Part shown: positions 1 through 7,466 of the stretch, one piece after another
Position numbering within the stretch: position 1 is the stretch's first letter
Layout: each line of letters starts with the position of its first letter
Source of the DNA: Alphaproteobacteria bacterium
GTDB lineage: Bacteria; Pseudomonadota; Alphaproteobacteria; HIMB59
DNA: 44,980 bases
Direction: 5' to 3'
NCBI GenBank assembly: GCA_029246865.1
Contig: JAQWMI010000053.1
Coordinates: forward strand, 1-44,980
Notes under the pieces: generated by a model
The model's input: only the letters and a program-made list of their open reading frames with translations
Databases searched by the model: none
Told to the model about the DNA's origin: nothing
Program-made: the position numbers and the translations under genes

Positions 1-866
1 TAGAAATTCTATTAGTCCTTGATGACGAAAAACATTTTAAAAGGGCTTCTGAAAAATTAAATATTTCTCAACCTGCCTTATCAATGAAACTTAAATCTCT
101 AGAAAATGAAATAGGCGTAACTTTAGTTAAAAGAGGTAAAAATTTTATGGGTCTAACCTCAGAAGGAATAGTTCTTAAGAATAGGTTCTCAAACATAGTC
201 AAAGAGTATTCTGAAATTAAACAATTAAGTTCAGAACTCAAAAATTCATTATCTGGTACCTTGAGAATAGGTGTTATTCCAACTGCTCAATTAGAAATTG
301 CAAATATTATTAATCATTTTGTTCAAAAACATAAAAATGTAAATACAAAAGTTATATCTATGCCTTCGAGTAAAATAGATGAACAACTCCATGACTATAA
401 GATTGATATTGGAATTACCTATTTAGAAAATGAACCTATTAAAGGCGTAACTAAAATACCTTTCTATGATGAGAGGTATTTTTTAATATCATCCAATCAA
501 AAATTTAAGGCAAAAAAAACAGTAAGATGGTCGGATTGCCAAGATTTAGATTTATGCCTTTTATCTGACGACAATCAATTTAGAAGGATTATTAACACAG
601 TCTTCAAGGATGAAGGTATTAATCCCAGAGTTTTATTAGAATCTAATTCTGTTACTCAAATTTTCTCTCAAATTAATATGTCAAATTTTTCAACTATTAT
701 GCCTTTCTTTTTTACGCAAGCTTTTAATTACCGGCAGTCAGCATATTTCTCTGAACTTATTAGCCCAACTATTTCTCATAAAATTGGCCTAGTTTTTATT
801 AAAGACAATAATCCTGCGCCTTTAAAAGATAATTTTATCAAATTTGCAAAATCTTTTGATAAGTAG
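1..866 (+). CDS. LysR-family transcriptional regulator, 5' end cut by window edge
   Basis: This reads open from base 3, so the true start lies outside the window; 287 residues are visible. The first 45 or so residues are the end of a LysR winged helix-turn-helix, including the SQPALSMKLKSLENEIG recognition helix and the typical wing RGKNFMGLTSEG. The rest is a periplasmic-binding-protein-like effector domain beginning at GTLRIGVIPT. It lies 69 bp upstream of, and in the same direction as, the formate dehydrogenase genes, so I infer it may regulate them, as the LysR protein FdsR does in other bacteria. LysR regulators are more often divergent from their targets. The effector cannot be deduced. 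Confidence 0.88.
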   Translation, partial: EILLVLDDEKHFKRASEKLNISQPALSMKLKSLENEIGVTLVKRGKNFMGLTSEGIVLKNRFSNIVKEYSEIKQLSSELKNSLSGTLRIGVIPTAQLEIANIINHFVQKHKNVNTKVISMPSSKIDEQLHDYKIDIGITYLENEPIKGVTKIPFYDERYFLISSNQKFKAKKTVRWSDCQDLDLCLLSDDNQFRRIINTVFKDEGINPRVLLESNSVTQIFSQINMSNFSTIMPFFFTQAFNYRQSAYFSELISPTISHKIGLVFIKDNNPAPLKDNFIKFAKSFDK

Positions 867-867
867 A

Positions 868-896
868 AATTATTAATTAATTATCTATTAATAATT
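868..896. promoter_or_regulatory. AT-rich inverted repeat between the LysR gene and fdsB
   Basis: AATTATTAAT (868-877) and ATTAATAATT (887-896) form a perfect 10-bp inverted repeat with a 9-bp spacer. A dyad of this size upstream of a LysR target fits an operator, but the repeat is made only of A and T in an AT-rich spacer, so chance is a real alternative. No T-run follows, so a terminator is less likely. Confidence 0.3.
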
Positions 897-898
897 GA

Positions 899-926
899 TT
901 GATTATCAAAAAAATATAAGTATTAG
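899..926 (+). promoter_or_regulatory. Possible promoter of the formate dehydrogenase operon
   Basis: TTGATT (899-904) and TATTAG (921-926) are separated by 16 bp and would start transcription only a few bases before the fdsB ATG at 936. No Shine-Dalgarno sequence is seen before that ATG. TATAAG at 915-920 is a competing -10 box. The assignment is weak. Confidence 0.3.
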
Positions 927-935
927 AAACAATCC

Positions 936-2630
936 ATGGAAAATAAGAAAAAAATACACCCAGGTTCTGGAAGAAGAAATGCTCTTAACTACAACAAAGG
1001 TAGGCATGCAGATGATACTTCTATCGAAGAACTAATGAATTTAATTCCAAATGATTTCTTTAGACAAAGAGATATGCTTATCGAAAGCTTTCATCTAATT
1101 CAAGATCACTACAAATGTTTATCTTATAAGCATTTAACTGCTTTATCTGAGTTAACTAATTTACCTTTGACAGAAATATACGAAACAGCTTCATTTTATG
1201 CACACTTTGATATAATTGAAGAAGGAGAGGTATCTCCCCCGCCTGTTACTATTAGAGTCTGTGATAGTATCACTTGTGAAATGAATGGATGTCAATCTTT
1301 AGAAAAAAAAATGAAGGAAGAATTTAGTCCAGACGTAAGAGTAGTTCGGGCTCCTTGTATGGGCCGTTGCCATCAGGCTCCAATTGTGGAGGTTGGAAAA
1401 AAACATGTTCCTTTTGCCACCACTGACAAAGTAAAAAAAATATTAGACTCAAAAGAATTAAAACCAATCATACCCAATTTTATTGGTTTTGAAGATTATA
1501 AAAAAAATGGTGGTTACAAGTTATTAGAAGAATGTCTTTCTAACAATAAAGATCCTATGAAACTAATTGAAGAAATGGAAAACTCTGGCATTAGAGGATT
1601 AGGTGGAGCAGGCTTTCCAACAGGTAGGAAATGGAGATTTGTAAGAGCAGAAAAATCACCGAGATTAATGGCTATCAACGGAGATGAGGGAGAACCAGGA
1701 ACTTTCAAAGATCATCACTATTTATCAAAAGATCCTCACAGATTTTTGGAGGGAATGTTAATTGCAGCATGGGTGGTAGAGGCAACTGATGTTTATATTT
1801 ACATGAGAGATGAATACCCTGACGTTATCAAGTTTTTGAGAGAAGAAATTAAAAAGATCGAAGATGCTAATTTAAATATCAAAACAAGAATTCATTTTAG
1901 AAGAGGAGCGGGTGCATATATTTGCGGAGAGGAATCTTCAATGTTAGAAAGTTTGGAAGGTAAAAGAGGACTCCCAAGACATAAACCACCATTTCCTTCT
2001 CAAGTGGGTTTATTTGGAAGACCTACTTTGATTCATAATGTCGAAACAGTTTTTTGGGTGAGAGAAATTTTAGAAAAAGGTGCTACTTGGTTTAGTAGTC
2101 ACGGATTAAACGGAAGAAAAGGACTTAGGACTTACTCTGTCTCAGGAAGAGTTAAAAATCCAGGTGTGAAGTTAGCCCCTGCTGGAATTACAATTAAAGA
2201 ATTAATCAAAGATTATTGTGATGGCATGCTAGATGATCATGATTTCAAAGCATATCTTCCTGGCGGTGCGTCAGGAGGCATTCTCCCTGCAAGCCTTGAC
2301 TCAATTCCTCTTGATTTTGACACCCTCCAAGAACACGGATGTTTTATTGGTTCAGCCGCAATAGTTGTTTTATCTGACAAAGACAATATGAAAGATATTG
2401 CAAAAAATTTAATGTTTTTCTTTAAAGATGAAAGTTGTGGACAATGCACACCTTGTAGAAATGGAACTGAGAAAGCTCTCAAACTCATGAATAAAGAATC
2501 TTGGGATATTGAATTACTCAAAGAATTGTCAACCGCCATGATGGATACCTCTATCTGTGGATTAGGTCAAGCTGCACCAAATCCTCTACTTTCAGTTATT
2601 AAACATTTTCCATCTGAGGTAACCAATTAA
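936..2630 (+). CDS. fdsB: NAD-dependent formate dehydrogenase, fused gamma-beta (NuoE-NuoF-like) diaphorase subunit
   Basis: This subunit passes electrons from formate oxidation to NAD+ through FMN and iron-sulfur clusters in the cytoplasm. Residues about 30-170 are a NuoE-like thioredoxin-fold domain with [2Fe-2S] ligands C109, C114, C141 and C145. Residues about 190-564 are NuoF-like: GLGGAGFPTGRKW (221-233) and INGDEGEPGTFKD belong to the FMN/NADH site, GAYICGEES follows, and C501, C504, C507 and C541 bind a [4Fe-4S] cluster. In Rhodobacter and Cupriavidus these are two proteins, FdsG and FdsB; here they are one 564-residue chain. The catalytic subunit starts 3 bp downstream, so the two are co-transcribed. 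A complex I origin is unlikely because the partner is a molybdenum enzyme and no other nuo gene is present. Confidence 0.93.
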   Translation: MENKKKIHPGSGRRNALNYNKGRHADDTSIEELMNLIPNDFFRQRDMLIESFHLIQDHYKCLSYKHLTALSELTNLPLTEIYETASFYAHFDIIEEGEVSPPPVTIRVCDSITCEMNGCQSLEKKMKEEFSPDVRVVRAPCMGRCHQAPIVEVGKKHVPFATTDKVKKILDSKELKPIIPNFIGFEDYKKNGGYKLLEECLSNNKDPMKLIEEMENSGIRGLGGAGFPTGRKWRFVRAEKSPRLMAINGDEGEPGTFKDHHYLSKDPHRFLEGMLIAAWVVEATDVYIYMRDEYPDVIKFLREEIKKIEDANLNIKTRIHFRRGAGAYICGEESSMLESLEGKRGLPRHKPPFPSQVGLFGRPTLIHNVETVFWVREILEKGATWFSSHGLNGRKGLRTYSVSGRVKNPGVKLAPAGITIKELIKDYCDGMLDDHDFKAYLPGGASGGILPASLDSIPLDFDTLQEHGCFIGSAAIVVLSDKDNMKDIAKNLMFFFKDESCGQCTPCRNGTEKALKLMNKESWDIELLKELSTAMMDTSICGLGQAAPNPLLSVIKHFPSEVTN

Positions 2631-2633
2631 TTT

Positions 2634-5408
2634 ATGACTGACATCACAAATTTTAAAATTGACGGTAAGGAATACAAAGCAGAAAAAGATGAATCTATTT
2701 GGCAAGTGGCCAAAAAAAATGGAATAGATATACCTCACCTTTGTCACTCTGATGAACCTGGATATAGGTCTGATGGTAATTGCAGAACCTGTATGGTTGA
2801 GATTAAAGGTGAAAGAACATTAGCTGCATCATGCATAAGAAAACCAACAGAAGGAATGGAAATTACAGTAAACTCAGAGAGAGCAAAAAAATCTAGATCC
2901 ATGGTTTTTGAGCTACTAGTTGCCGATCAACCTAAAAAAGATTCCTCGCCAGATCCTGACTCAAAATTTTGGAGATGGTCAGATAAATTAGGTGTCACTG
3001 AAAGTAGATTTCCTTCTAAAGAAAAAATTACATTAGATCAAAGTCATACTGCAATGAGTGTTAATCTTGATGCTTGTATTAACTGTGGTTTATGTGTTCG
3101 TGCTTGTAGAGAAGTCCAAGTTAATGACGTTATAGGTATGGCTTTTAGAGGCTCTACTGCTAAAGTTATTTTTGATCTAGATGACCCTATGGGAGAAAGC
3201 ACGTGTGTTGCTTGTGGTGAATGTGTTCAGGCTTGCCCAACTGGCGCCTTGTTAGAAACTACCTTGGTTGATAAAGAGGGTAAAAGAAACGACTTAGTGG
3301 TAGATAAAAAAGTTGAGAGTGTTTGCCCTTACTGCGGAGTAGGATGTCAAACAGAAGTCAGTGTTAAAGATAATAAAATACTTCATATTGATGGAAAAAA
3401 TGGTCCAGCTAATGAGAACAGATTATGTGTTAAAGGTAGATTTGGTTTTGATTACATTAATCACGATGGAAGGCTAACAAAACCCCTGATTAGAAAAAAA
3501 ACAGCTCCGAAAAAATGGGACGCAAATATAGACGATAAAAATATTTATGATTATTTTGAAGAGACTTCATGGGAAAATGCTCTTGATATAGCTGCTAATG
3601 GATTTACCAAAACATTTAACGAAGAAGGACCAAAAGGTCTTGCTGGTTTTGGCTCTGCTAAGTGTTCTAATGAGGAAGCTTATTTATTTCAAAAATTAGT
3701 TAGAGTAGGTTTTGGTTCTAATAATGTTGATCATTGTACTAGGCTTTGTCATGCATCTTCAGTTGCAGCACTTTTTGAAGGGGTAAAATCTGGAGCTGTT
3801 TCAGCACCTTTCAACGCAGCAACTGTAGCTGATTGTATTATTGTGATTGGTGCTAGACCAACTGAAAATCATCCAGTGGCAGCAACATATTTAAAGAGAG
3901 CTGCAAAAAGAGGAGCTAAGCTTGTTGTTATGGATCCTAGAAAACAAGGTTTATCAAAGCATGCTGAACATAATCTTCAATTCAAAGCAGGAACTGACGT
4001 CGCTATGTTAAACGCTATGCTTCATACAATTATTGAAGAGGGTTTGTATGATGAACAATATGTACAAGGACAAACAGAAGGCTTTGAACAACTTAAAGAA
4101 AGTATAAAAGATTTTTCACCAGAAAAAATGGAAGCTGTTTGTGGAATTAAAGCAGAAACCTTAAAAGATGTAGCAAGACTTTATGCGACTTCAGAAAAAT
4201 CAATAATTTTTTGGGGAATGGGTGTTTCTCAGCATGTTCATGGAACTGATAATGCACGATGTTTAATTGCTCTTGCTTTGACTACTGGCCAAATAGGAAG
4301 AGAAGGCACAGGCCTTCATCCTCTACGTGGTCAAAATAATGTTCAAGGTGCTTCAGACGCAGGTTTAATACCATGGATGTATCCAGATTATCAAGTTGTA
4401 GATGGTAAAGAAAATCAAAATATATATGAAAAGTTCTGGAATAAAGAAATGGACCCTGAGAGAGGTTTGACTGTTGTTGAAATTATCAACGCTATACATA
4501 ATGATCAAATTAAAGCTATGTACATTATGGGAGAAAATCCTGCCATGTCTGATCCTGATCAAAAGCACGCAAGAAAAGCTTTAGCTAAATTAGATCATTT
4601 GGTTGTACAGGATATATTTTTAACAGAAACAGCTTGGCACGCAGATGTTATCTTACCGTCTTCAGCTCATGCTGAAAAAACAGGAACTTACACCAATACT
4701 AATAGGACCGTTCAAATGGGTAGGCAGGTTGTACCACCTCCTGGCGACGCAAGACAAGACTGGTGGATAACACAAGCAATAGCTCAAAGGATGGGTTTAG
4801 ACTGGAGTTATTTACATCCAAGTGATGTCTTTAATGAAATGTGTCAAATAATGGATTCACTTAAAAATATATCTTGGGAGAGATTAGATAAGGAAAATGC
4901 AATTACATACCCATGTGAAGCTCCTGATAGTTCAGGAAGTGAGTACATTTTCAGGGAATCTTTTCCAACTGCAAACGGAAGAGGTAAAATTGTACCGGCT
5001 AGACTTATACCCCCTGCAGAATTACCTGATGAAGAATTTCCTTTAATTCTTACTACAGGAAGACTTCTGGAGCATTGGCATACTGGCTCTATGACAAGAA
5101 GAGCTACAGTGTTAGATCATTTAGAACCTGAAGCAATCGTGAGCATGAACCGCTGGGACATGAAAAGAATGAGTATAAGTGCTGGAGAAGAGGTCCAAGT
5201 AAAAACTAAGAGAGGTTCCATTGTCATTAAAGTGAGAAGTGACAAAGAGATACCCGAAGGTATGGTCTTCATTCCTTTTTGTTTTGCTGAAGCCGCTGCT
5301 AACGTTTTAACTAACCCTCAGTTAGATCCATACGGAAAAATTCCAGAATTTAAGTTTAGTGCAGCAAATGTTTTTAAAACAGAGCCTACCATTCAACAAG
5401 CTGTATAG
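2634..5408 (+). CDS. fdsA: NAD-dependent formate dehydrogenase, molybdenum catalytic alpha subunit
   Basis: This protein oxidises formate to CO2 at a bis-MGD molybdenum (or tungsten) centre and hands electrons to FdsB. An N-terminal ferredoxin-like domain has [2Fe-2S] ligands C37, C50, C53 and C67. Two [4Fe-4S] motifs follow (C148, C151, C154, C158 and C191, C194, C197, C201). The molybdopterin domain opens with its own cluster (C231, C234, C238, C265). The metal ligand is Cys, not Sec: CTRLCH contains C372 followed by the catalytic H373. The C-terminal part (about 800-920) is the molybdopterin dinucleotide-binding domain. The 924-residue length is normal for FdsA. No fdsC/fdhD chaperone or small fdsD gene follows; a convergent gene starts at the next base. 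Confidence 0.95.
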   Translation: MTDITNFKIDGKEYKAEKDESIWQVAKKNGIDIPHLCHSDEPGYRSDGNCRTCMVEIKGERTLAASCIRKPTEGMEITVNSERAKKSRSMVFELLVADQPKKDSSPDPDSKFWRWSDKLGVTESRFPSKEKITLDQSHTAMSVNLDACINCGLCVRACREVQVNDVIGMAFRGSTAKVIFDLDDPMGESTCVACGECVQACPTGALLETTLVDKEGKRNDLVVDKKVESVCPYCGVGCQTEVSVKDNKILHIDGKNGPANENRLCVKGRFGFDYINHDGRLTKPLIRKKTAPKKWDANIDDKNIYDYFEETSWENALDIAANGFTKTFNEEGPKGLAGFGSAKCSNEEAYLFQKLVRVGFGSNNVDHCTRLCHASSVAALFEGVKSGAVSAPFNAATVADCIIVIGARPTENHPVAATYLKRAAKRGAKLVVMDPRKQGLSKHAEHNLQFKAGTDVAMLNAMLHTIIEEGLYDEQYVQGQTEGFEQLKESIKDFSPEKMEAVCGIKAETLKDVARLYATSEKSIIFWGMGVSQHVHGTDNARCLIALALTTGQIGREGTGLHPLRGQNNVQGASDAGLIPWMYPDYQVVDGKENQNIYEKFWNKEMDPERGLTVVEIINAIHNDQIKAMYIMGENPAMSDPDQKHARKALAKLDHLVVQDIFLTETAWHADVILPSSAHAEKTGTYTNTNRTVQMGRQVVPPPGDARQDWWITQAIAQRMGLDWSYLHPSDVFNEMCQIMDSLKNISWERLDKENAITYPCEAPDSSGSEYIFRESFPTANGRGKIVPARLIPPAELPDEEFPLILTTGRLLEHWHTGSMTRRATVLDHLEPEAIVSMNRWDMKRMSISAGEEVQVKTKRGSIVIKVRSDKEIPEGMVFIPFCFAEAAANVLTNPQLDPYGKIPEFKFSAANVFKTEPTIQQAV

Positions 5409-6032
5409 TTAAACATAGCCAATTATTTCTAAAAATTTTATAAGATAATCTTTACCAAATATTTTTAATGAATTTATATCACTATTAATTGTTAAAGATA
5501 TAAACACGGCTAATGAATAAAAAAATAAAAAAATAAATATCATATAAATAAATTTATTAAATAGCGGCACTTTAATCTTTTTAGATTGTTTTTTATTTAT
5601 CACAAGCACCGCTGTATTTGTCAATGGCTTTAGCTGGTTATTAAGTTCAACGAAAATATTATTTTCAATTTTATCTATTTGATGATCTTTATTTTGAGAT
5701 ATTTTAGAGTGACTTAGGTTAGATAATTTATCTTCGATAGAATTTAATTTTTCATCAATTTTACTTTGAAAATCAAATTCTAAAGATTTAATTTTATTTT
5801 CTAACTCTTTAATAGTTTTAAATGAGGAACTATTAATTTCTATATTTTCAGGTTTATTACTTTGTATTTTTTCACTGCTCTGAATTTTAAAATTTTCTTG
5901 TATTAATTGTTCTTTTATTTCAGCTAAAGATTGTTTAATTTTTTTTGATTGATCTAAATTTGTATTATCTATAATTTTATCATCACCACGGCTTTTATTA
6001 CTTCTGCCAAACTGATCTATGTTTTCATTCAT
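5409..6032 (-). CDS. Unrecognised coiled-coil protein with one C-terminal membrane segment
   Basis: I do not recognise this 207-residue protein. Residues 1-70 are polar and low in complexity (rich in N, K, S, Q and E). Residues about 72-106 look like a coiled coil with leucine/isoleucine spacing. A basic stretch (KKQSKKIK, about 147-154) precedes one hydrophobic segment at about 161-182, leaving some 25 residues after it. By the positive-inside rule the long N-terminal part should be cytoplasmic and the short tail periplasmic. Its stop codon sits directly against that of fdsA on the other strand. It lies 63 bp downstream of tRNA-Thr on the same strand and may be read from that promoter. Its role is unknown. 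Confidence 0.7.
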   Translation of the reverse strand: MNENIDQFGRSNKSRGDDKIIDNTNLDQSKKIKQSLAEIKEQLIQENFKIQSSEKIQSNKPENIEINSSSFKTIKELENKIKSLEFDFQSKIDEKLNSIEDKLSNLSHSKISQNKDHQIDKIENNIFVELNNQLKPLTNTAVLVINKKQSKKIKVPLFNKFIYMIFIFLFFYSLAVFISLTINSDINSLKIFGKDYLIKFLEIIGYV

Positions 6033-6095
6033 ATTTAAACTTTATATAATTGGAATTCACTTATCAATTAAAGTCATTAATAAATAAGTAAAATA

Positions 6096-6171
<76 letters not shown>

Positions 6172-6210
6172 ATAAACTAAACTATAAACTAATCTTGTTT
6201 ATATGGGGTA

Positions 6211-6238
6211 TTTATAACTATCCACAAATAGAGGTCAA
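6211..6238 (-). promoter_or_regulatory. Probable sigma70-type promoter of tRNA-Thr
   Basis: On the minus strand TTGACC (6238-6233) and TATAAA (6216-6211) are 16 bp apart. Transcription would start near 6204, about 30 bases before the tRNA 5' end at 6171. The rest of the 138-bp gap up to the rlmB stop shows only AT-rich sequence and no strong terminator. Confidence 0.5.
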
Positions 6239-6309
6239 CTATTTTCTAAAAGAAACAAATGACTAGTTTTTAATGAATCTGTGATTTGTTAGGTTTTATT
6301 TATTATTGA

Positions 6310-7032
6310 TTAATTATTTAAGTAATTATTATATAATGCTATAGCCATAGAATTGGCTGCATTAAAGCTATCTAATTGCATTATTTTTTTTTGTTTGAGG
6401 GAAATTATAAAATCAGAATTTTCTAAAATATTCTTTCTAATTCCCTTACCTTCATTTCCTAAAATAATTACTGATCTTTTATCAAATTTAAATTTACTAT
6501 CTAAAATATCTTTACCTTTCATGTCTAAAGAATAAATCCAGTAATTTTTTTTCTTTAAAATTTCAATTGTTCTTGAAATATTTTTTGCAATATGAAATTT
6601 AACAAGTTCAATAGCTCCAGCTGATATGCTGGCAGTTGAGGTTGTAATGCCTGCAGAGGAGTGCTCTGGAATAATAATGCCAGATACATTTGTTAGAGCT
6701 GCAGTTCTAAAAATATTACCAATATTATTTTGATCAGTTAATTGGTCGAGTATTATTAAGGTCGATTTGTCTTTATTAGTGGGCGCTAATTCATCTATTG
6801 AACTTGAAGAGAAGTTTTCTCTTTCTATTATAATGCTATCATTTGAGCTTATATCCTTATGAATTCTTAAAAAATCTGATTTATTTATAAAATTAACCTT
6901 ATTTTTTAGACTCATCGCTGAAATACTTTTTAAATAGTCTTCTTTCTTATCTTTGATTATAAAAATAGCCTTAATTTTATGAGTATTATGAATTATACAG
7001 CTCATACATGGGTTATGTCCTATTATATACAT
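6310..7032 (-). CDS. rlmB: RlmB-like SpoU/TrmH-family 2'-O-ribose rRNA methyltransferase
   Basis: This is an S-adenosylmethionine-dependent ribose methylase of the knotted SPOUT fold; the closest family is RlmB, which modifies 23S rRNA G2251 in E. coli. The N-terminal 70 residues match the small substrate-binding domain that starts with a GxNP motif (GHNP, 5-8). The three SpoU motifs are present: motif 1 NNIGNIFRTA (102-111), motif 2 ILGNEGKGIR (190-199) and motif 3 LDSFNAANSMAIALY (220-234). Motif 3 usually reads SLNVSVAAG, so this copy is divergent there. The 240-residue length is typical. TrmH acting on tRNA is the main alternative, but the N-terminal domain favours RlmB. Confidence 0.85.
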   Translation of the reverse strand: MYIIGHNPCMSCIIHNTHKIKAIFIIKDKKEDYLKSISAMSLKNKVNFINKSDFLRIHKDISSNDSIIIERENFSSSSIDELAPTNKDKSTLIILDQLTDQNNIGNIFRTAALTNVSGIIIPEHSSAGITTSTASISAGAIELVKFHIAKNISRTIEILKKKNYWIYSLDMKGKDILDSKFKFDKRSVIILGNEGKGIRKNILENSDFIISLKQKKIMQLDSFNAANSMAIALYNNYLNN

Positions 7033-7042
7033 TTAAAAATGT

Positions 7043-7071
7043 AGATTATGCTTATGTCTATTGACTTTCAA
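7043..7071 (-). promoter_or_regulatory. Candidate rlmB promoter
   Basis: On the minus strand TTGAAA (7071-7066) and TAATCT (7048-7043) are exactly 17 bp apart. The start would fall near 7036, only about 4 bases before the rlmB ATG at 7032, so the mRNA would be almost leaderless. Its -35 box touches that of the opposite-facing tRNA-Tyr promoter. Confidence 0.42.
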
Positions 7072-7088
7072 AGACAATTATTTATTAA
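7061..7088 (+). promoter_or_regulatory. Probable promoter of the tRNA-Tyr/tRNA-Gly/tuf transcription unit
   Basis: TTGACT (7061-7066) and TATTAA (7083-7088) are separated by 16 bp. The start near 7095 would leave about 20 bases before the tRNA-Tyr 5' end at 7116. This is the first good promoter ahead of the long plus-strand block. Confidence 0.5.
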
Positions 7089-7115
7089 TTTACCTTGTTT
7101 TAAGAAATCTTTCAC

Positions 7116-7201
7116 GGAGGGATGGCCGAGTGGTTAAAGGCGACGGACTGTAAATCCGTTCGCGTAAGCGTACGTAGGTTCGAATCCTACTCCCTCCACC
7201 A
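7116..7201 (+). tRNA. tRNA-Tyr (anticodon GUA), 3' CCA encoded
   Basis: This is an 86-nt class II tRNA with a long variable arm (CGCGTAAGCG). The acceptor strands GGAGGGA and TCCCTCC pair perfectly, the anticodon loop reads CTGTAAA with anticodon GTA, and the T loop is TTCGAAT. CCA is encoded. It leads the row tRNA-Tyr, tRNA-Gly, tuf, which resembles the tyrU-glyT-tufB arrangement of E. coli. Confidence 0.96.
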
Positions 7202-7255
7202 ATTTTTATTGTCTTTTTTTGAGTTTATTATTGAATTTATAAGAAAAATTAGTAC

Positions 7256-7317
7256 TTTAAGCGAACTCACAGGGATTTATTTTTGTGAATGTATTAAGTA
7301 GTGGTTACCCGCTTAAA
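7256..7317 (+). promoter_or_regulatory. Structured spacer between tRNA-Tyr and tRNA-Gly (long imperfect hairpin)
   Basis: TTTAAGCG (7256-7263) pairs perfectly with CGCTTAAA (7310-7317). After a 3-nt bulge the stem continues with AAC against GTT and, past a single bulged T, CAC against GTG, enclosing a 30-nt loop. The hairpin ends 4 bases before tRNA-Gly and no T-run follows, so RNA processing or attenuation is more plausible than simple termination. The function is inferred. Confidence 0.45.
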
Positions 7318-7327
7318 ATCCGCGGGT
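7307..7327 (+). repeat. Inverted repeat linking the spacer with the tRNA-Gly acceptor strand
   Basis: ACCCGC (7307-7312) is the reverse complement of GCGGGT (7322-7327), the 5' acceptor strand of tRNA-Gly. The seven bases ACCCGCT (7307-7313) also repeat exactly the tRNA's own 3' end at 7386-7392. Pairing here would compete both with the upstream hairpin and with correct acceptor-stem folding. Confidence 0.5.
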
Positions 7328-7395
7328 GTAGCTTAGTGGTAAAGCTCCAGATTTCCAATCTGGCTATGAGGGTTCGATTCCCTTCACCCGCTCCA
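7322..7395 (+). tRNA. tRNA-Gly (anticodon UCC), 3' CCA encoded
   Basis: The 74-nt cloverleaf has acceptor GCGGGTG/CACCCGC, anticodon stem CCAGA/TCTGG, loop TTTCCAA with anticodon TCC, T loop TTCGATT and an encoded CCA. It reads GGA/GGG glycine codons. It lies 71 bp before tuf and is probably cut from the same precursor. Confidence 0.96.
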
Positions 7396-7466
7396 AAATA
7401 CATATAACTAAAACTAAGAAACGAAATTAAAAAACTATAAATAAAAAAAAGAGGTAACAACTTAAA

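Noticed and set aside
936-5408. Complex I NuoEFG or NAD-reducing hydrogenase
   Set aside because: The large subunit has the molybdopterin domain and the CTRLCH formate dehydrogenase active site with C372 and H373, and no other nuo or hydrogenase genes are present.
6219-6227. CTATCCACA, one base from a DnaA box
   Set aside because: It is a single near match inside a tRNA promoter, with no cluster of boxes and no dnaA or other origin genes nearby.
7200-7220. CAAT/ATTG stem followed by a T-run after tRNA-Tyr, as intrinsic terminator
   Set aside because: The stem has only four weak pairs and overlaps the CCA end; tRNA-Gly and tuf downstream are more likely part of the same unit.
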